From an uncultured Planktomarina sp. (lineage in GTDB: Bacteria; Pseudomonadota; Alphaproteobacteria; Rhodobacterales; Rhodobacteraceae): a stretch of DNA of 38,651 nt. The first letter of the stretch is position 1; each line of letters opens with the position of its first letter. Made by a program: the position numbers and the translations under genes. Shown piece by piece: positions 28,536-38,165 of the stretch. Below the pieces are notes generated by a model, which was not told where the DNA came from, did no database searches, and saw only the letters and a program-made list of their open reading frames with translations. Location of the stretch: contig CAJJBP010000014.1 in NCBI GenBank assembly GCA_905182425.1, forward strand, positions 1-38,651. Reading direction: 5' to 3'.

Positions 28536-28704
28536 GCTTCCTCAACTTACTTTGAACCGATGGCCAAGAAGAAGTTGCGTTCGGTTTGCACCTCGTGTTG
28601 GAATTTTTTGCTCACAAAATGGTGATCCATTTTTTAATCTAGGTTTATGCAATCGTGTCGTCCGTAACTAATTTTAATGTTCAATTGACCCATGGTGGGA
28701 AATC

Positions 28705-29747
28705 ATGAAACTCCTAATCACAGGTGGAGCAGGTTTTATCGGATCCGCGGTTGTAAGGTTAGCTATTTCACGTGGTTATTCTGTGGTAAATGTTGATGCA
28801 CTCACATACGCATCCTCCCTAAGAAATGTTGAAGTAGTAGCGGAACATCCAAATTACCAATTTGTGCAAGAAGATATTTGTAATGGAACGGCCCTGCTGC
28901 GGACTTTAAAAAAATTCCAACCAGACACCATTATGCACCTTGCCGCGGAGACCCATGTCGACCGCTCAATCGATGATCCAGAAAAATTTATTCAGACAAA
29001 TGTACATGGTTCATTCAATCTGCTGGAAGCGGCTCGGGCATATTGGCAATCAAATCAATGTCCCGAGACCTTTAGATTTCATCACATTAGTACAGATGAA
29101 GTATTTGGCAGCTTGCCAAATACGCCTAACGTTTATTTTACTGAAGATACGGCATATGATCCACGGAGCCCATATGCAGCATCCAAGGCAAGTTCTGACC
29201 ATTTAGTACGTGCTTGGTATGAAACTTATGGATTGCCAATTTTAGTAACAAATTGCTCCAATAACTTTCGGCCCTTATCAGCTTTCCAGAAAAGTTTATT
29301 CCTACCATCTTTAAGACTAAATGCACTTCGCTGAGAGAGCCTACTGCCTATATACGGAACAGGCGAAAATATTAGAGATTGGCTTTTTGTTCAAGACCAC
29401 TGTTCAGCAATACAACGGGTCTTTGAAAAAGGAACACTAGGAGAAGTTTATGCTGTTGGAGGTGATAGCGAAAAAACAAATTTAGACCTTTGTAAAGCAG
29501 TGCTTGAAATATTAGACAAACACAAGCAAAAGGAAGTTATTCTGATCTAATTACATTTGTGCCTGATCGGCCTGGACATGATTTAAGGTATGCGATTAAT
29601 TCAAGTCGTATAAAAGACGAACTTGGCTGGCGGCCATCTATTAACTTAGAAAATGGACTTGAAAAAACGATCCGATGGTTTTTGAATAATCAGGATTGGT
29701 GGCTGCATGATTTCGAGAATGACGATTTTGGCAAAGATTTTGGCTAG
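28705..29747 (+). pseudogene. rfbB: dTDP-glucose 4,6-dehydratase, broken by four indels and a stop
   Basis: The first 190 residues are a perfect RfbB: ITGGAGFIG (NAD motif), LAAETHVDRSI, STDEVFG, YAASKASSDHLVRAW (YxxxK) and TNCSNN. From there the frame is damaged. Single-base insertions at 29266-29268, 29282-29285 and 29310-29312 (three, which together restore the frame) would read FGPYQFPEKFIPTILRLNAL after removal. Then come an in-frame TGA at 29332-29334 (probably Gly) and one base missing in the A run 29528-29531. The rest ([35 protein letters not shown]...) completes the family to 29747. RfbB makes dTDP-4-keto-6-deoxyglucose from dTDP-glucose; here it is not functional. Confidence 0.88.
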
Positions 29748-29902
29748 GTACATTATTTTAGTCATTGGATAAATACAGGAAATTCCTAACAAGCTTTTAC
29801 ACATATCCCAAAATTTAACTCCTTCGGTTAGACGATTAAATGTTGATAATCCAGATTAATTACGCAGAGTGAGAGTCACATTGCAGAATTGGAGTTTAAT
29901 TT

Positions 29903-30803
29903 ATGAAGCGGCGTAAAGGGATTATTCTCGCTGGCGGATCTGGAAGCCGTCTTTATCCGCTCACAATTGGTGTTTCGAAACAGCTCCTTCCAGTTTATGA
30001 TAAACCAATGATATTTTATCCACTTTCAGTACTCATGTTGGCTGGGATTCAAGAAATATTAATAATTACAAGGCCAGATGATCAAGCTCAATTTCAGCGC
30101 GTTTTAGACGATGGAAGCCAATGGGGGTTGCAGCTCAGCTACAAGGCGCAGCCAAACCCTGATGGGCTCGCACAAGCTTTCATATTAGCAGAAGATTTTC
30201 TGGAAGGATCTCCATCAGCTCTTATTCTTGGTGATAATATATTTCAATTAACTTGGAAATGGTTTTCCCAGCTTCTCCAAAGCAAATCATAGAAGTTCAG
30301 GGGCGACTATCTTTGGATACCATGTAAGTGATCCAGAGCGTTATGGTATTGCGGGTTTTGCTGCAGATGGGGGCATAAACTCAATTATTGAAAAGCCATC
30401 AAACCCAGCTTCTAGTTTTGCCGTTACAGGTCTTTACTTTGTTGATGAAACTGCGCCTGAACGCGCTCGAAATGTTAAGCCCTCCGCACGTGGGGAACTG
30501 GAAATAACCTGTATTCTAAAAAGCTATTTGGAAGAGTCTGATTTGGGTTTTGAAAAAATGGGGAGAGGTTTTGCTTGGTTGGATACAGGCACTCATGATA
30601 CCTTGTTAGATGCAGGTAATTTCGTGCGCACTCTGACTGAAAGGCAAGGGCTGCAAACTGGCTCCCCAGACGAAGTAGCCTATCAACTTAAATGGATTAA
30701 TGAAACTCAGTTAAGGGCAAGAGCTCAAAAGTTTGGTAAGAATAAAATTGGAGAATTCTCTTATACACAAATGAGCTATTACCCACCAAGGTTTTCGATT
30801 TAA
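29903..30803 (+). pseudogene. rfbA: Glucose-1-phosphate thymidylyltransferase, broken by a frameshift
   Basis: RfbA makes dTDP-glucose from glucose-1-phosphate and dTTP, feeding RfbB. The N-terminal part has [31 protein letters not shown] and ALILGDNIF, then a frame stop. The rest, in another frame, continues exactly as expected: GATIFGYHVSDPERYG, SIIEKPSNP, VTGLYFVDETAPERARN, ARGELEIT, FAWLDTGTHDTLLDA and LKWINETQLRA. The break, one inserted base, lies between about 30242 and 30258. rfbC and rfbD, which normally accompany it, are absent between rfbB and rfbA. Confidence 0.88.
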
Positions 30804-30934
30804 AAGCCCACATAGGGTTTAATTTGTATTGAAAAGGTTTTTGTAAAAGTGTTTTGTTATAAAAATTTGCTCCTAAAGTTATTCCGTCGTAAATATTGTT
30901 ATAAAATTTACTGTGGCACGGTAGTGAAATTCAA

Positions 30935-32387
30935 TTGGTTGATCATATGCAAAATCACATCTCCACCATTAATGACACGGAGGCTCTTAGGTTAAGGGCA
31001 AGCCACCAAACGCTTAAATGTTTTAAGGCTTACGACGTGCGTGGTGTCATCGGTGAAACAATCGATAAGCACGCATCGCATCGCATTGGTTATGCGGCCG
31101 GAATAGTTATGAAAGCCAAATTCGCAATCGTGGGCTATGATGCCAGAGCAACTTCCTCAGAATTTGCAAATGCGATTGCTATTGGTCTAACTGAAGCGGG
31201 TGTAGATGTCATTGAAATTGGCTTGTGTGGCACGGAAGAGGTATATGCTGCCACTGCAGAGTTTGGAGCAGACGTTGGCCTTATGGTCACTGCTTCACAC
31301 AATCCAATAAATTATAACGGAATCAAAATTGTTGGCCCAATGGCACGTCCTCTAGAGTTTGAAAGCGAATTCTCCAAGATAGCTTCGACAGCTCGGGCAC
31401 CGCTCCCCGTATCACCACACAATAGTTTACTCGGCAAGCGTCGCTCTGCCGCTGTGGAAGCTCGAGCCGTCTATTTAGAAAAATTGATTGATATCGTAAA
31501 GCAGCAAAGCTTTGATGCACCGCTGGAACAAACTCTTGATGACGCTGTAGGCCCTACCTTGATGGCTCTAAGTATGAAGCTTAAAAGTAGAGGTTCGAAA
31601 ATTGAGATTATTGCTTACAATAGTGAACCTAATCCGAATTTTCCAGCTGGAATCCCAAATCCGATGAGGCCTGATCAAAACGCACGACTAGCTTTATGGA
31701 TGCGGCGGGATGACTGCCACTTAGGTGTCGCTTTTGATGGTGACTTTGATCGCTGTGCGCTTTTGGATGAAAATGGAAAGCTGCTAGAAGGTGAGAATTC
31801 TGTAGCGCTCTTGGCTCGTACAGCTCTGCTTTCTGATCCGAAAGCCGCGATCATACATGATACAAGAGTGACACTCGCTCTAAGGGAGGCAATTAAAGAG
31901 CTTTGGAGGACGTGCAATCGTCTCCATGACTGGTCATCCAAATTTTAAGCGTGTTCTGCGCCAGGAAGAAGCAGCGTACGGTGGAGAATACTCAGGTCAC
32001 CATTACTATAAAGACTTCTATTATTGTGATAGTGGGATGTTAACTTGGTTAAAGGTGGCAGAACTTATGGCATACAGTGGTCAAAGCCTGACGGAGCTGG
32101 CGGCTCCTATGCGAAAAGAATTCCACGCATCGGGTGAAATAAATTTTGAAATTAGGGACAAGGCCCTGGCATTCAGGACTGTTTACCTAGCTTACACTGA
32201 AAAGGCTACCTCGGTGGATGAGTTCGATGGGGCGACCTATACTTTCGAAAATTGGCGATTCAATCTACGGTTGTCACAAACGGAAGATCTACTTCGCCTG
32301 AATGTGGAGGTGAGAGGATCATCTGAGTTTTGTGATCAGAATGTCAAAGAAATTTCCTCACTTCTTGTTAAATCCCAACGTAATTAA
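30935..32387 (+). pseudogene. manB: Phosphomannomutase/phosphoglucomutase, broken by a frameshift
   Basis: This interconverts mannose-6-P and mannose-1-P (or the glucose pair) for nucleotide-sugar supply. It has CFKAYDVRGVIGE, the active-site serine loop TASHNPINYNGIK, the Mg2+ loop DGDFDRC and the second half with RVLRQEEAAYGGEYSGHHYYKD and NLRLSQTEDLLRLNVE. The frame breaks at the TTT run 31902-31904: removing one T gives ...LGGRAIVSMTGHPNFKRV.... All catalytic regions are otherwise conserved, so the break may be recent. Starts TTG 30935 and ATG 30947 are both possible, without a clear RBS. Confidence 0.88.
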
Positions 32388-32640
32388 TCATCTAATAATA
32401 TAGTGATACTATGGATTTAAGCTGCCCCACCAATGAACTATTTTAAACTTTGGGTTAGAAAATGGGAGCTACCGAAGGAAGGTAAATTTAGGGAAACTCA
32501 AATATAAGAGCCATTTTTACGAATATTATGGCCGCATTTTTAAAGTGTTGCAGGTGAGTTTTCTGGTGGCGCCTCCTTCGACTTTACTCTCTTCAGACAA
32601 AATATATTGAGCACAGTGAGAAAGATGTTATTTAATAAAT

Positions 32641-33780
32641 ATGGAAAAAATTATATTCAATAAGAGATTTCTGGCGCGTAATGAGGCTAATTATCTAGGG
32701 CAATATCTCACACCTAGCGAAACTGTGGAAAACAAGCAGTTTGAAAAAAAATGCATAAGTATCATTGCCAAAAAGCTGAAAAGCTCTTTTGTATATCTAA
32801 CTAGTTCATGCACCGCGGCTCTAGAGGTTTCTTCTATTTTAAGTGACTTGGAGCCTGGTGATGAAGTTATTATGCCCTCCTTTACGTTCAGTTCAACAGC
32901 TAATGCTGTTGCCCTCAGAGGGGGCGTGCCTGTTTTTGTAGATATCAAACCTGACACCTTAAATATTGATGAACGCATAATTAATTTGGCGATTACTAGT
33001 AAAACTAAGGCGATTGTTGTGGTCCATTATGCGGGTTTAGCCTGTAATATGAATGCTATACTTAAGCTAGCAAAGGACAATGGTCTTCTAGTGATTGAGG
33101 ATGCAGCGCAGGCCATAGGATCGTATTATAATGGCATGCCGCTTGGTACCATTGGGGACTTTGGTGCTATCAGTTTCCATAAAACAAAAAATATTCAATG
33201 CGGGGAAGGTGGCTTATTTATTTCCTCTAATAGTCAGTACCATGATCGTGCTGCACATATAATTGAAAAAGGCACTAACCGGCTCGAAAAAATTAATGGT
33301 AGTATCGATAAATATGAATGGGTAAGTTTAGGTTCCTCATATGTTTTAAGTGATATCCAGACTGCGTTATTAGCAGCACAACTCTTAGACGAAGAGCAAG
33401 TTACTAGCCTTAGGGCGGCAATATGGCAGCAATATCACTTAGGCTTAGAAGAGTTGGAAAGTGATGGACTTATAACGCGACCTTCGATAGAAAAAGGCTC
33501 CTCTGTCAATGGGCATATTTATTATATTCTTATTAGTAAACCTCATAACCGGAAACTCATTGCGGAGTATTTAGCACTGCGAGGCATAAGCGCCTACAGC
33601 CATTATGAACCATTACATTTGTCTCCTGCGGGGAGACAATACGGACACATTCCGTTTGAATTAAACATAACCGAGGATATCGCGCCGCGTCTGCTAAGGC
33701 TTCCTATCTGGCCATTGATGACACCAGTGCACGTGCAGAAAGTTATCACAGAATTAATAAGTGCTTTTCATATGGTCTAG
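32641..33780 (+). CDS. rffA: dTDP-4-amino-4,6-dideoxygalactose transaminase (DegT/DnrJ/EryC1/StrS family)
   Basis: This PLP-dependent sugar aminotransferase transfers an amino group from glutamate to a dTDP-4-keto-6-deoxyhexose, the product of the RfbB step. The Schiff-base lysine is K181 in ISFHKTKN, with IEDAAQA (Asp154, PLP nitrogen), SSCTAALE and GEGGLF typical of RffA/WecE/FdtB. It is 379 residues and intact. The start MEKIIFNKRF is typical, although no strong RBS is seen. Its substrate makers rfbA and rfbB, just upstream, are broken, so it depends on other copies in the genome or is an orphan. Confidence 0.9.
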   Translation: MEKIIFNKRFLARNEANYLGQYLTPSETVENKQFEKKCISIIAKKLKSSFVYLTSSCTAALEVSSILSDLEPGDEVIMPSFTFSSTANAVALRGGVPVFVDIKPDTLNIDERIINLAITSKTKAIVVVHYAGLACNMNAILKLAKDNGLLVIEDAAQAIGSYYNGMPLGTIGDFGAISFHKTKNIQCGEGGLFISSNSQYHDRAAHIIEKGTNRLEKINGSIDKYEWVSLGSSYVLSDIQTALLAAQLLDEEQVTSLRAAIWQQYHLGLEELESDGLITRPSIEKGSSVNGHIYYILISKPHNRKLIAEYLALRGISAYSHYEPLHLSPAGRQYGHIPFELNITEDIAPRLLRLPIWPLMTPVHVQKVITELISAFHMV

Positions 33781-33838
33781 GTAGCATCAGTGGTTGATTA
33801 GGTATAAATTTATTGATTAAGGCTTTATTTACAGTAGC

Positions 33839-34594
33839 TTATTCAACAATAAAATAACTTTGCCAAGTGGTGTTAATTGATGGAAACCTTTTTAAAGCAA
33901 TTTTATGCCCTGAAAACTCTTCTAATACAGCTAGGGTCTCACCTGCCATTTTAGGATGGCACGTTTCATCAACTACAATAATGCTACCTTTAAATAAATG
34001 CTTTTTAATATGCTTCAAAACAAAACGCGTAGCATTTCCAAGGTTCAAATCTAGATGCACTAAAACAAATAATTGGTGTTGTTTATCATTTAAAAATTTA
34101 GGCAGCGTATCCTCAACTTTCCCTCTAATAAGCTCAAATTTTTCAACTTGTGGCAGTGGATTAAGTTTTTCACGAGTGCGTAATACTTCTAGTAAATAAT
34201 CAAAATAACCTTTGGATAATCCTAGCCCGCCCATCTTCAGGAGTTCATTTTGTTCAGTTTTTGAAACGGTCGGATAACCTGAAAAAGTGTCAAAACCATA
34301 GATAATCCTCGAATGATTAAAGGGTTCAAAAATAGTACGATACATTTCAAAAAGCGCAATTTCGCGACCCCAGCGCACACCAAACTGTGCAATTGCTCCT
34401 GGTTTGTCGATTAAAAGTTTATATATTTCATAAAGAAATAGTTCTCTCCGCTTGTGTTGAGCTGTGGCAAACAAATTCATCTGCTCGAGAAGTTCGTCAG
34501 GAAAAATTTTGTTGTCCTTATAATGTCTGAAAAGATCTTCCTCTGCCTGTACGTATTCTACGTTACTAATGCCTCTTTGCGAACGTTTACTCAT
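33839..34594 (-). CDS. TylF/CmcI-like SAM-dependent methyltransferase
   Basis: The 251-residue protein has FGVRWGREIALFEMYRTIF followed by IYGFDTFSGYP, the pattern of the TylF/MycF family (macrolide-sugar O-methyltransferases), and VLVHLDLNLGNATRFVLKHI. IIVVDETCHPKMAGETLAVLEEF contains the metal/acid region. Such enzymes O-methylate sugar hydroxyls. A methylated sugar in a surface glycan is the likely product. The gene is on the opposite strand to rffA and divergent from the oxygenase at 34741. The exact acceptor is unknown. Confidence 0.72.
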   Translation of the reverse strand: MSKRSQRGISNVEYVQAEEDLFRHYKDNKIFPDELLEQMNLFATAQHKRRELFLYEIYKLLIDKPGAIAQFGVRWGREIALFEMYRTIFEPFNHSRIIYGFDTFSGYPTVSKTEQNELLKMGGLGLSKGYFDYLLEVLRTREKLNPLPQVEKFELIRGKVEDTLPKFLNDKQHQLFVLVHLDLNLGNATRFVLKHIKKHLFKGSIIVVDETCHPKMAGETLAVLEEFSGHKIALKRFPSINTTWQSYFIVE

Positions 34595-34740
34595 GAGTTA
34601 ATCTCTTTCCCAGGTTCATATTATCGCTTATAATAAAAAACCTTATAACCAACAAAATACAGAATTTAATTAATACTTGCTGTTCTAACAGTATGCTAGA
34701 CAGTGAATAATTAAAAAGAAAACTTCTGGAGGTTTTTAAA

Positions 34741-35547
34741 ATGAATAATTTGATCGTGGACGTTTCGGTAGGAATCGCAAAAAAGATTTATGAAATTGAA
34801 AATTTACTCCAAAAATATAATTTTTGCGTGCTTCGAGGAGCTGTCAACCAAGATTCAATTATTGAGGGAATTAAAGAGGTTAAGACTTATATTTCCGAAA
34901 ATACTGATGCTGCGGTAACTGGTGAAGACGCTTCTGTAGTAAAAGATTATTTTATGAAACTATCATTAGGTGAGGGAAGACATAGTGGAAAGAGCGTTAA
35001 TATTAACGAAGAAATTGTTAGGCCACGTTTAAAAAGGGTTTTGTATTGCCCATTAAACAAGACTGATAAATTTGGATTGAATTCTTCGTTTAAAGATTTA
35101 GCAATTGTGCGAAATTTTCTGATGGGAATAGGCTCAAATTTTGGATTAGATGATGATCCAAATGCAGAGCTATGGACTGCGTCTCGTATTCATCATTTTC
35201 CAACGGGCGGCGGTTTTATGAGTTCACACTCGGATACTGTGGCACCAAAAGTCATATCAGATAGTGCTGTTGGGAGGGGCTTTTTTCAGCCGATTATGGT
35301 GATGTCCCAAAAGGGTTTGGACTATGAGACGGGCGGTGGATTTGCAGTAATTGATGGCAAAACTACAGTTTATGAAGATTTCACAGAGGTTGGGGATATC
35401 GCAGTATACAATTCAGCGACTGAGCATGGCTGCTTGGAAATTGATACACACAAGCCATTTGCACAGAGGTCTGGTCATGGCCGATTTTCTGGTCTTGTAA
35501 CCTTGTACAAAAACCTTGATCAAAAAAGAAAACCAACAAGAAACTAG
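34741..35547 (+). CDS. 2-oxoglutarate/Fe(II)-dependent oxygenase-like protein
   Basis: The 268-residue protein carries the facial triad pattern of 2OG-Fe(II) dioxygenases: H163-x-D165 in SSHSDTV, a distal H229 in TEHGCLEI and R248 in GHGRFSG as the 2-oxoglutarate anchor. Such enzymes hydroxylate, demethylate or cyclise small molecules or residues. GGAGG lies upstream of ATG 34741. The next gene (glycosyltransferase) is convergent, 11 bases away. It stands between a methyltransferase and an ATP-grasp/glycosyltransferase operon, so it probably modifies the same glycan or small molecule; I cannot name the substrate. Confidence 0.75.
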   Translation: MNNLIVDVSVGIAKKIYEIENLLQKYNFCVLRGAVNQDSIIEGIKEVKTYISENTDAAVTGEDASVVKDYFMKLSLGEGRHSGKSVNINEEIVRPRLKRVLYCPLNKTDKFGLNSSFKDLAIVRNFLMGIGSNFGLDDDPNAELWTASRIHHFPTGGGFMSSHSDTVAPKVISDSAVGRGFFQPIMVMSQKGLDYETGGGFAVIDGKTTVYEDFTEVGDIAVYNSATEHGCLEIDTHKPFAQRSGHGRFSGLVTLYKNLDQKRKPTRN

Positions 35548-35558
35548 GTGGACCAAAT

Positions 35559-36923
35559 TCAACAAAGTGTTTCAAGAAAAGCCAGAATTGCATTAGTCTG
35601 AGACAATTTTGACGGCAATATTTTTTTATAGGCAGCGGCTACTTGTTGGTTGTAATTTTCGTCTGTCAGATATTCAACTTTGATGTATTCTTCTCCGAAA
35701 CCAAACATTTCGTTCAGTAAGTTCAACATTTTCAAGTTCAATTCCTAAATCTTTAATAAACTCATTAAACTTTAATGATTCTGCAGATATTATTTTTCGA
35801 ATGGGGGAATTGGAGCTTTTAGAAATTGATTTCCTGTTATAAATAACCGGAACGCCAGCTGCGATTGCTTCTCGTAAAAGTATTCCGTGCCCATATGGAT
35901 GTGGGTCAACTAAAAAACACATGTTTGCGATATATTCTGCTGGTTTTTCCAGCCAGCCAGCATGAACAATGCGGTTGTGAAATGGTATCAAAAAATCAAA
36001 CTTAAGATGAACTGTAGTTCTGGCTTGCATAATGATACTCCAACCCAGGTGAAGATTTTAATATTATTTCGATATTTTTCCAGTGATCTTTCTGATCAAT
36101 TAACTCGTCTCTTGTGAAGGTTCCAAAAGAGTCCCTGCGCGCGGTAAAATTAACCTGCGGTATATCTTCATTTTCAAGCTTCAGAGGTGCTTTGAAGTAT
36201 TTCCACGGCTTACCTAAAAAATCGAAGTCTTCCCCAGTCCCGATATCCCCAATATATTTGTTAATATTATCAATGGGAGAATGAAATTTTACTGACCACC
36301 AATTAACCTTATCTAGCATGGCACTGGCTAGCCTGAGGCCCACAGGGGTACACATCCACGTAGTCTTCAGTCCTGGATTAATTATTTGAAAATTTTGTAA
36401 GACCTGCATGCAGGTAATGAAATCTTGGCTGGGGTTTGTTACGGTAATTCCTAATTCTGACCATTTATTAACGAATTCTGGAGTTGGATCACTAAGTAGA
36501 AATATCAGAACTTTTTTCCTGATATCTAATGGAGAGTTTGCTATTGAATCATATAATAGTGTTGTGTGTGCCAGCATATAAGATGAGTGCAATACAAAAA
36601 TATAATCGATTTTTTTTAATTCTTCGCCCATTTGAATGCTGAGGTCGATTTGGGGAGATTCTATTTTTAAGTCGCCAAAGGCAGTATTCATGGCTCTGAA
36701 ATATTTGGCGTAATGCTCTTCATTCTCACCGTTCAGGAGAAAACTTGCAAAAAGTTCAATTTCCAATTGCAAAAATGGTTCTAAAATCTTTCTGTTCGAC
36801 AAGGTCTCCGAATGTTCTTTCAATCAATTTAAATGCAAAGTCTGCTATTTCTGGGTCGCAAGTTTCCTGAGAAATGGTGGATGTAATTGATACCACACTT
36901 TGCAGAGATAGACCTGTTTCCAT
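35559..36923 (-). pseudogene. Glycosyltransferase-like protein, broken by three +1 frameshifts
   Basis: From ATG 36923, which directly follows the TAA of the ATP-grasp gene and has GGAG eight bases upstream, four frames join into about 454 residues. METGLSLQSVVS...LIERTFGDL continues as LEPFLQLEIELFASFLLNG (shift near 36770-36800). The second shift, near 36010-36030, leads into TTVHLKFDFLIPFHN. The third, near 35690-35735, leads into EEYIKVEYLTDENYNQQV to the stop at 35559. The central motif GHGILLREAIAAGVPVIYN is the donor-binding E-x(7) region of GT-B glycosyltransferases, though the family is remote. All three shifts are in the same direction. Confidence 0.65.
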
Positions 36924-38165
36924 TTAATTAACTCCAAACTTATCGATAGTTTTAATTAGACTTTTAATTGAATTTCCAGTCCACTCAGAAATTATATGTG
37001 CTTCTGAAAGTCCGGGCTCTGGGTCTTTTGGATCGAAATGAGTAAACGTAACTTTTTTATCAAGCTCGTTTAAATAGTTGTTAAGCACAAAACCATCTAA
37101 TTTTTTTCTAAACGCATAAAATAAAAGACTTAAATCGATATGCACGAAGTCCGCATAATCTGACACAAATTTTGCATCATGGTGCTGATCACTCTTTAAA
37201 GTGGACAGAAAATTACATCCAATACGTCTGAAAAAATCAATCATCAACCATGGTCTTCCGTTTATTTCAATCACTTCCCAATTTTCATTTTTTTCATTAA
37301 AAATAAATTCTATCATTATGGGCCCAAACCAATTGAAATGCGAAACAATTAATTCTCCAATTTCAAGAAGTTCCTTGGGGGGAGCGCAGACGCCCAAGAT
37401 TGCTGCAGTGCCGAAGCGTGGAGGATTAATCAGATGCTTTACCCCACAAACGCTACTAATTATTGAACCGTTTGTACTTACATTCATGTACAAGGGTAAT
37501 TCATTATCTTCTGAAGAAAAAACAACTTTCTCTTGAAAAACTAGTGGGCCATTATACTGCTGAAAAGGCTTTAACTTTTTTTCCACGTCATTTTTGCATT
37601 TAATCTCTACCGCTTTGTACCGCTTTGCTAAACTATAAAATGTCTGACCAGTGTCTTTCTCTGCTGGTTTGAATATTATTGGAAAGCTTAATGGCGACAA
37701 CAAATTGGGCGTGAATTGGCATATATTTGGTAGATAGCAGGTCTTTGGTGTGGGTATATCTAATTTCAACAGCTCGGCATAAAGAAGGCCTTTATTATTG
37801 AACGCATCAATAAGTTGGAAATTAGAACGGTCCCCAAAGTAACTTACATTTTGTACCAACTTTTTATTTTTATAAAGTGGGATCAGATTAGTGTCGCTGG
37901 TGGGCAGATAAAAAGGGCTTTCTATACCCTTTTGCGCTATTGTGTTAAGAATATCAGAAACATATTTTTCTTGAGATAAATGCGGATTTGTGACTGGAGT
38001 TTCAGAATTGAAAAATTTCGACTTTGATGAGTGCCACTTCGGAGAACCATCCCACTGGTACGTTAAAGGGATAACGTCGCTGCCTAACTGATTTAGACTT
38101 CTAAGTGCTCCTAAAAATAGAGTATCGTTTGCACGCGGTAATAATACTTCCCTACGCATTTGCAT
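36924..38165 (-). CDS. ATP-grasp ligase (COG3919-like)
   Basis: The 413-residue protein has an ATP-grasp fold with an N-terminal pre-grasp (VLLPRANDTLFLGALRSLNQLG), the grasp lysines FPIIFKPAEKDTGQ and LVFQEKVVF, and the C-terminal Mg2+ residues in EVIEINGRPWLMIDF (E-x-N-x-R). Such enzymes activate a carboxylate as acyl phosphate and join it to an amine or another nucleophile. It overlaps the upstream methyltransferase stop by 14 bases and the glycosyltransferase starts directly after it, so all three are cotranscribed. Forming an amide or peptide on a sugar, or an activated small molecule, is a plausible role but is inferred. Confidence 0.8.
   Translation of the reverse strand: MQMRREVLLPRANDTLFLGALRSLNQLGSDVIPLTYQWDGSPKWHSSKSKFFNSETPVTNPHLSQEKYVSDILNTIAQKGIESPFYLPTSDTNLIPLYKNKKLVQNVSYFGDRSNFQLIDAFNNKGLLYAELLKLDIPTPKTCYLPNICQFTPNLLSPLSFPIIFKPAEKDTGQTFYSLAKRYKAVEIKCKNDVEKKLKPFQQYNGPLVFQEKVVFSSEDNELPLYMNVSTNGSIISSVCGVKHLINPPRFGTAAILGVCAPPKELLEIGELIVSHFNWFGPIMIEFIFNEKNENWEVIEINGRPWLMIDFFRRIGCNFLSTLKSDQHHDAKFVSDYADFVHIDLSLLFYAFRKKLDGFVLNNYLNELDKKVTFTHFDPKDPEPGLSEAHIISEWTGNSIKSLIKTIDKFGVN

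Noticed and set aside
15542..32387. Programmed ribosomal frameshifting as explanation for the many +1 sites
   Set aside because: No shared slippery motif or stimulatory stem is visible, the runs are short, and rfbB and copA also carry nonsense codons. Decay or sequence error is simpler.
32388..32640. Possible insertion-sequence remnant (a stretch reading EGKFRETQI)
   Set aside because: Resemblance to IS3 OrfA starts is limited to a few residues, with no terminal repeats or further transposase sequence.
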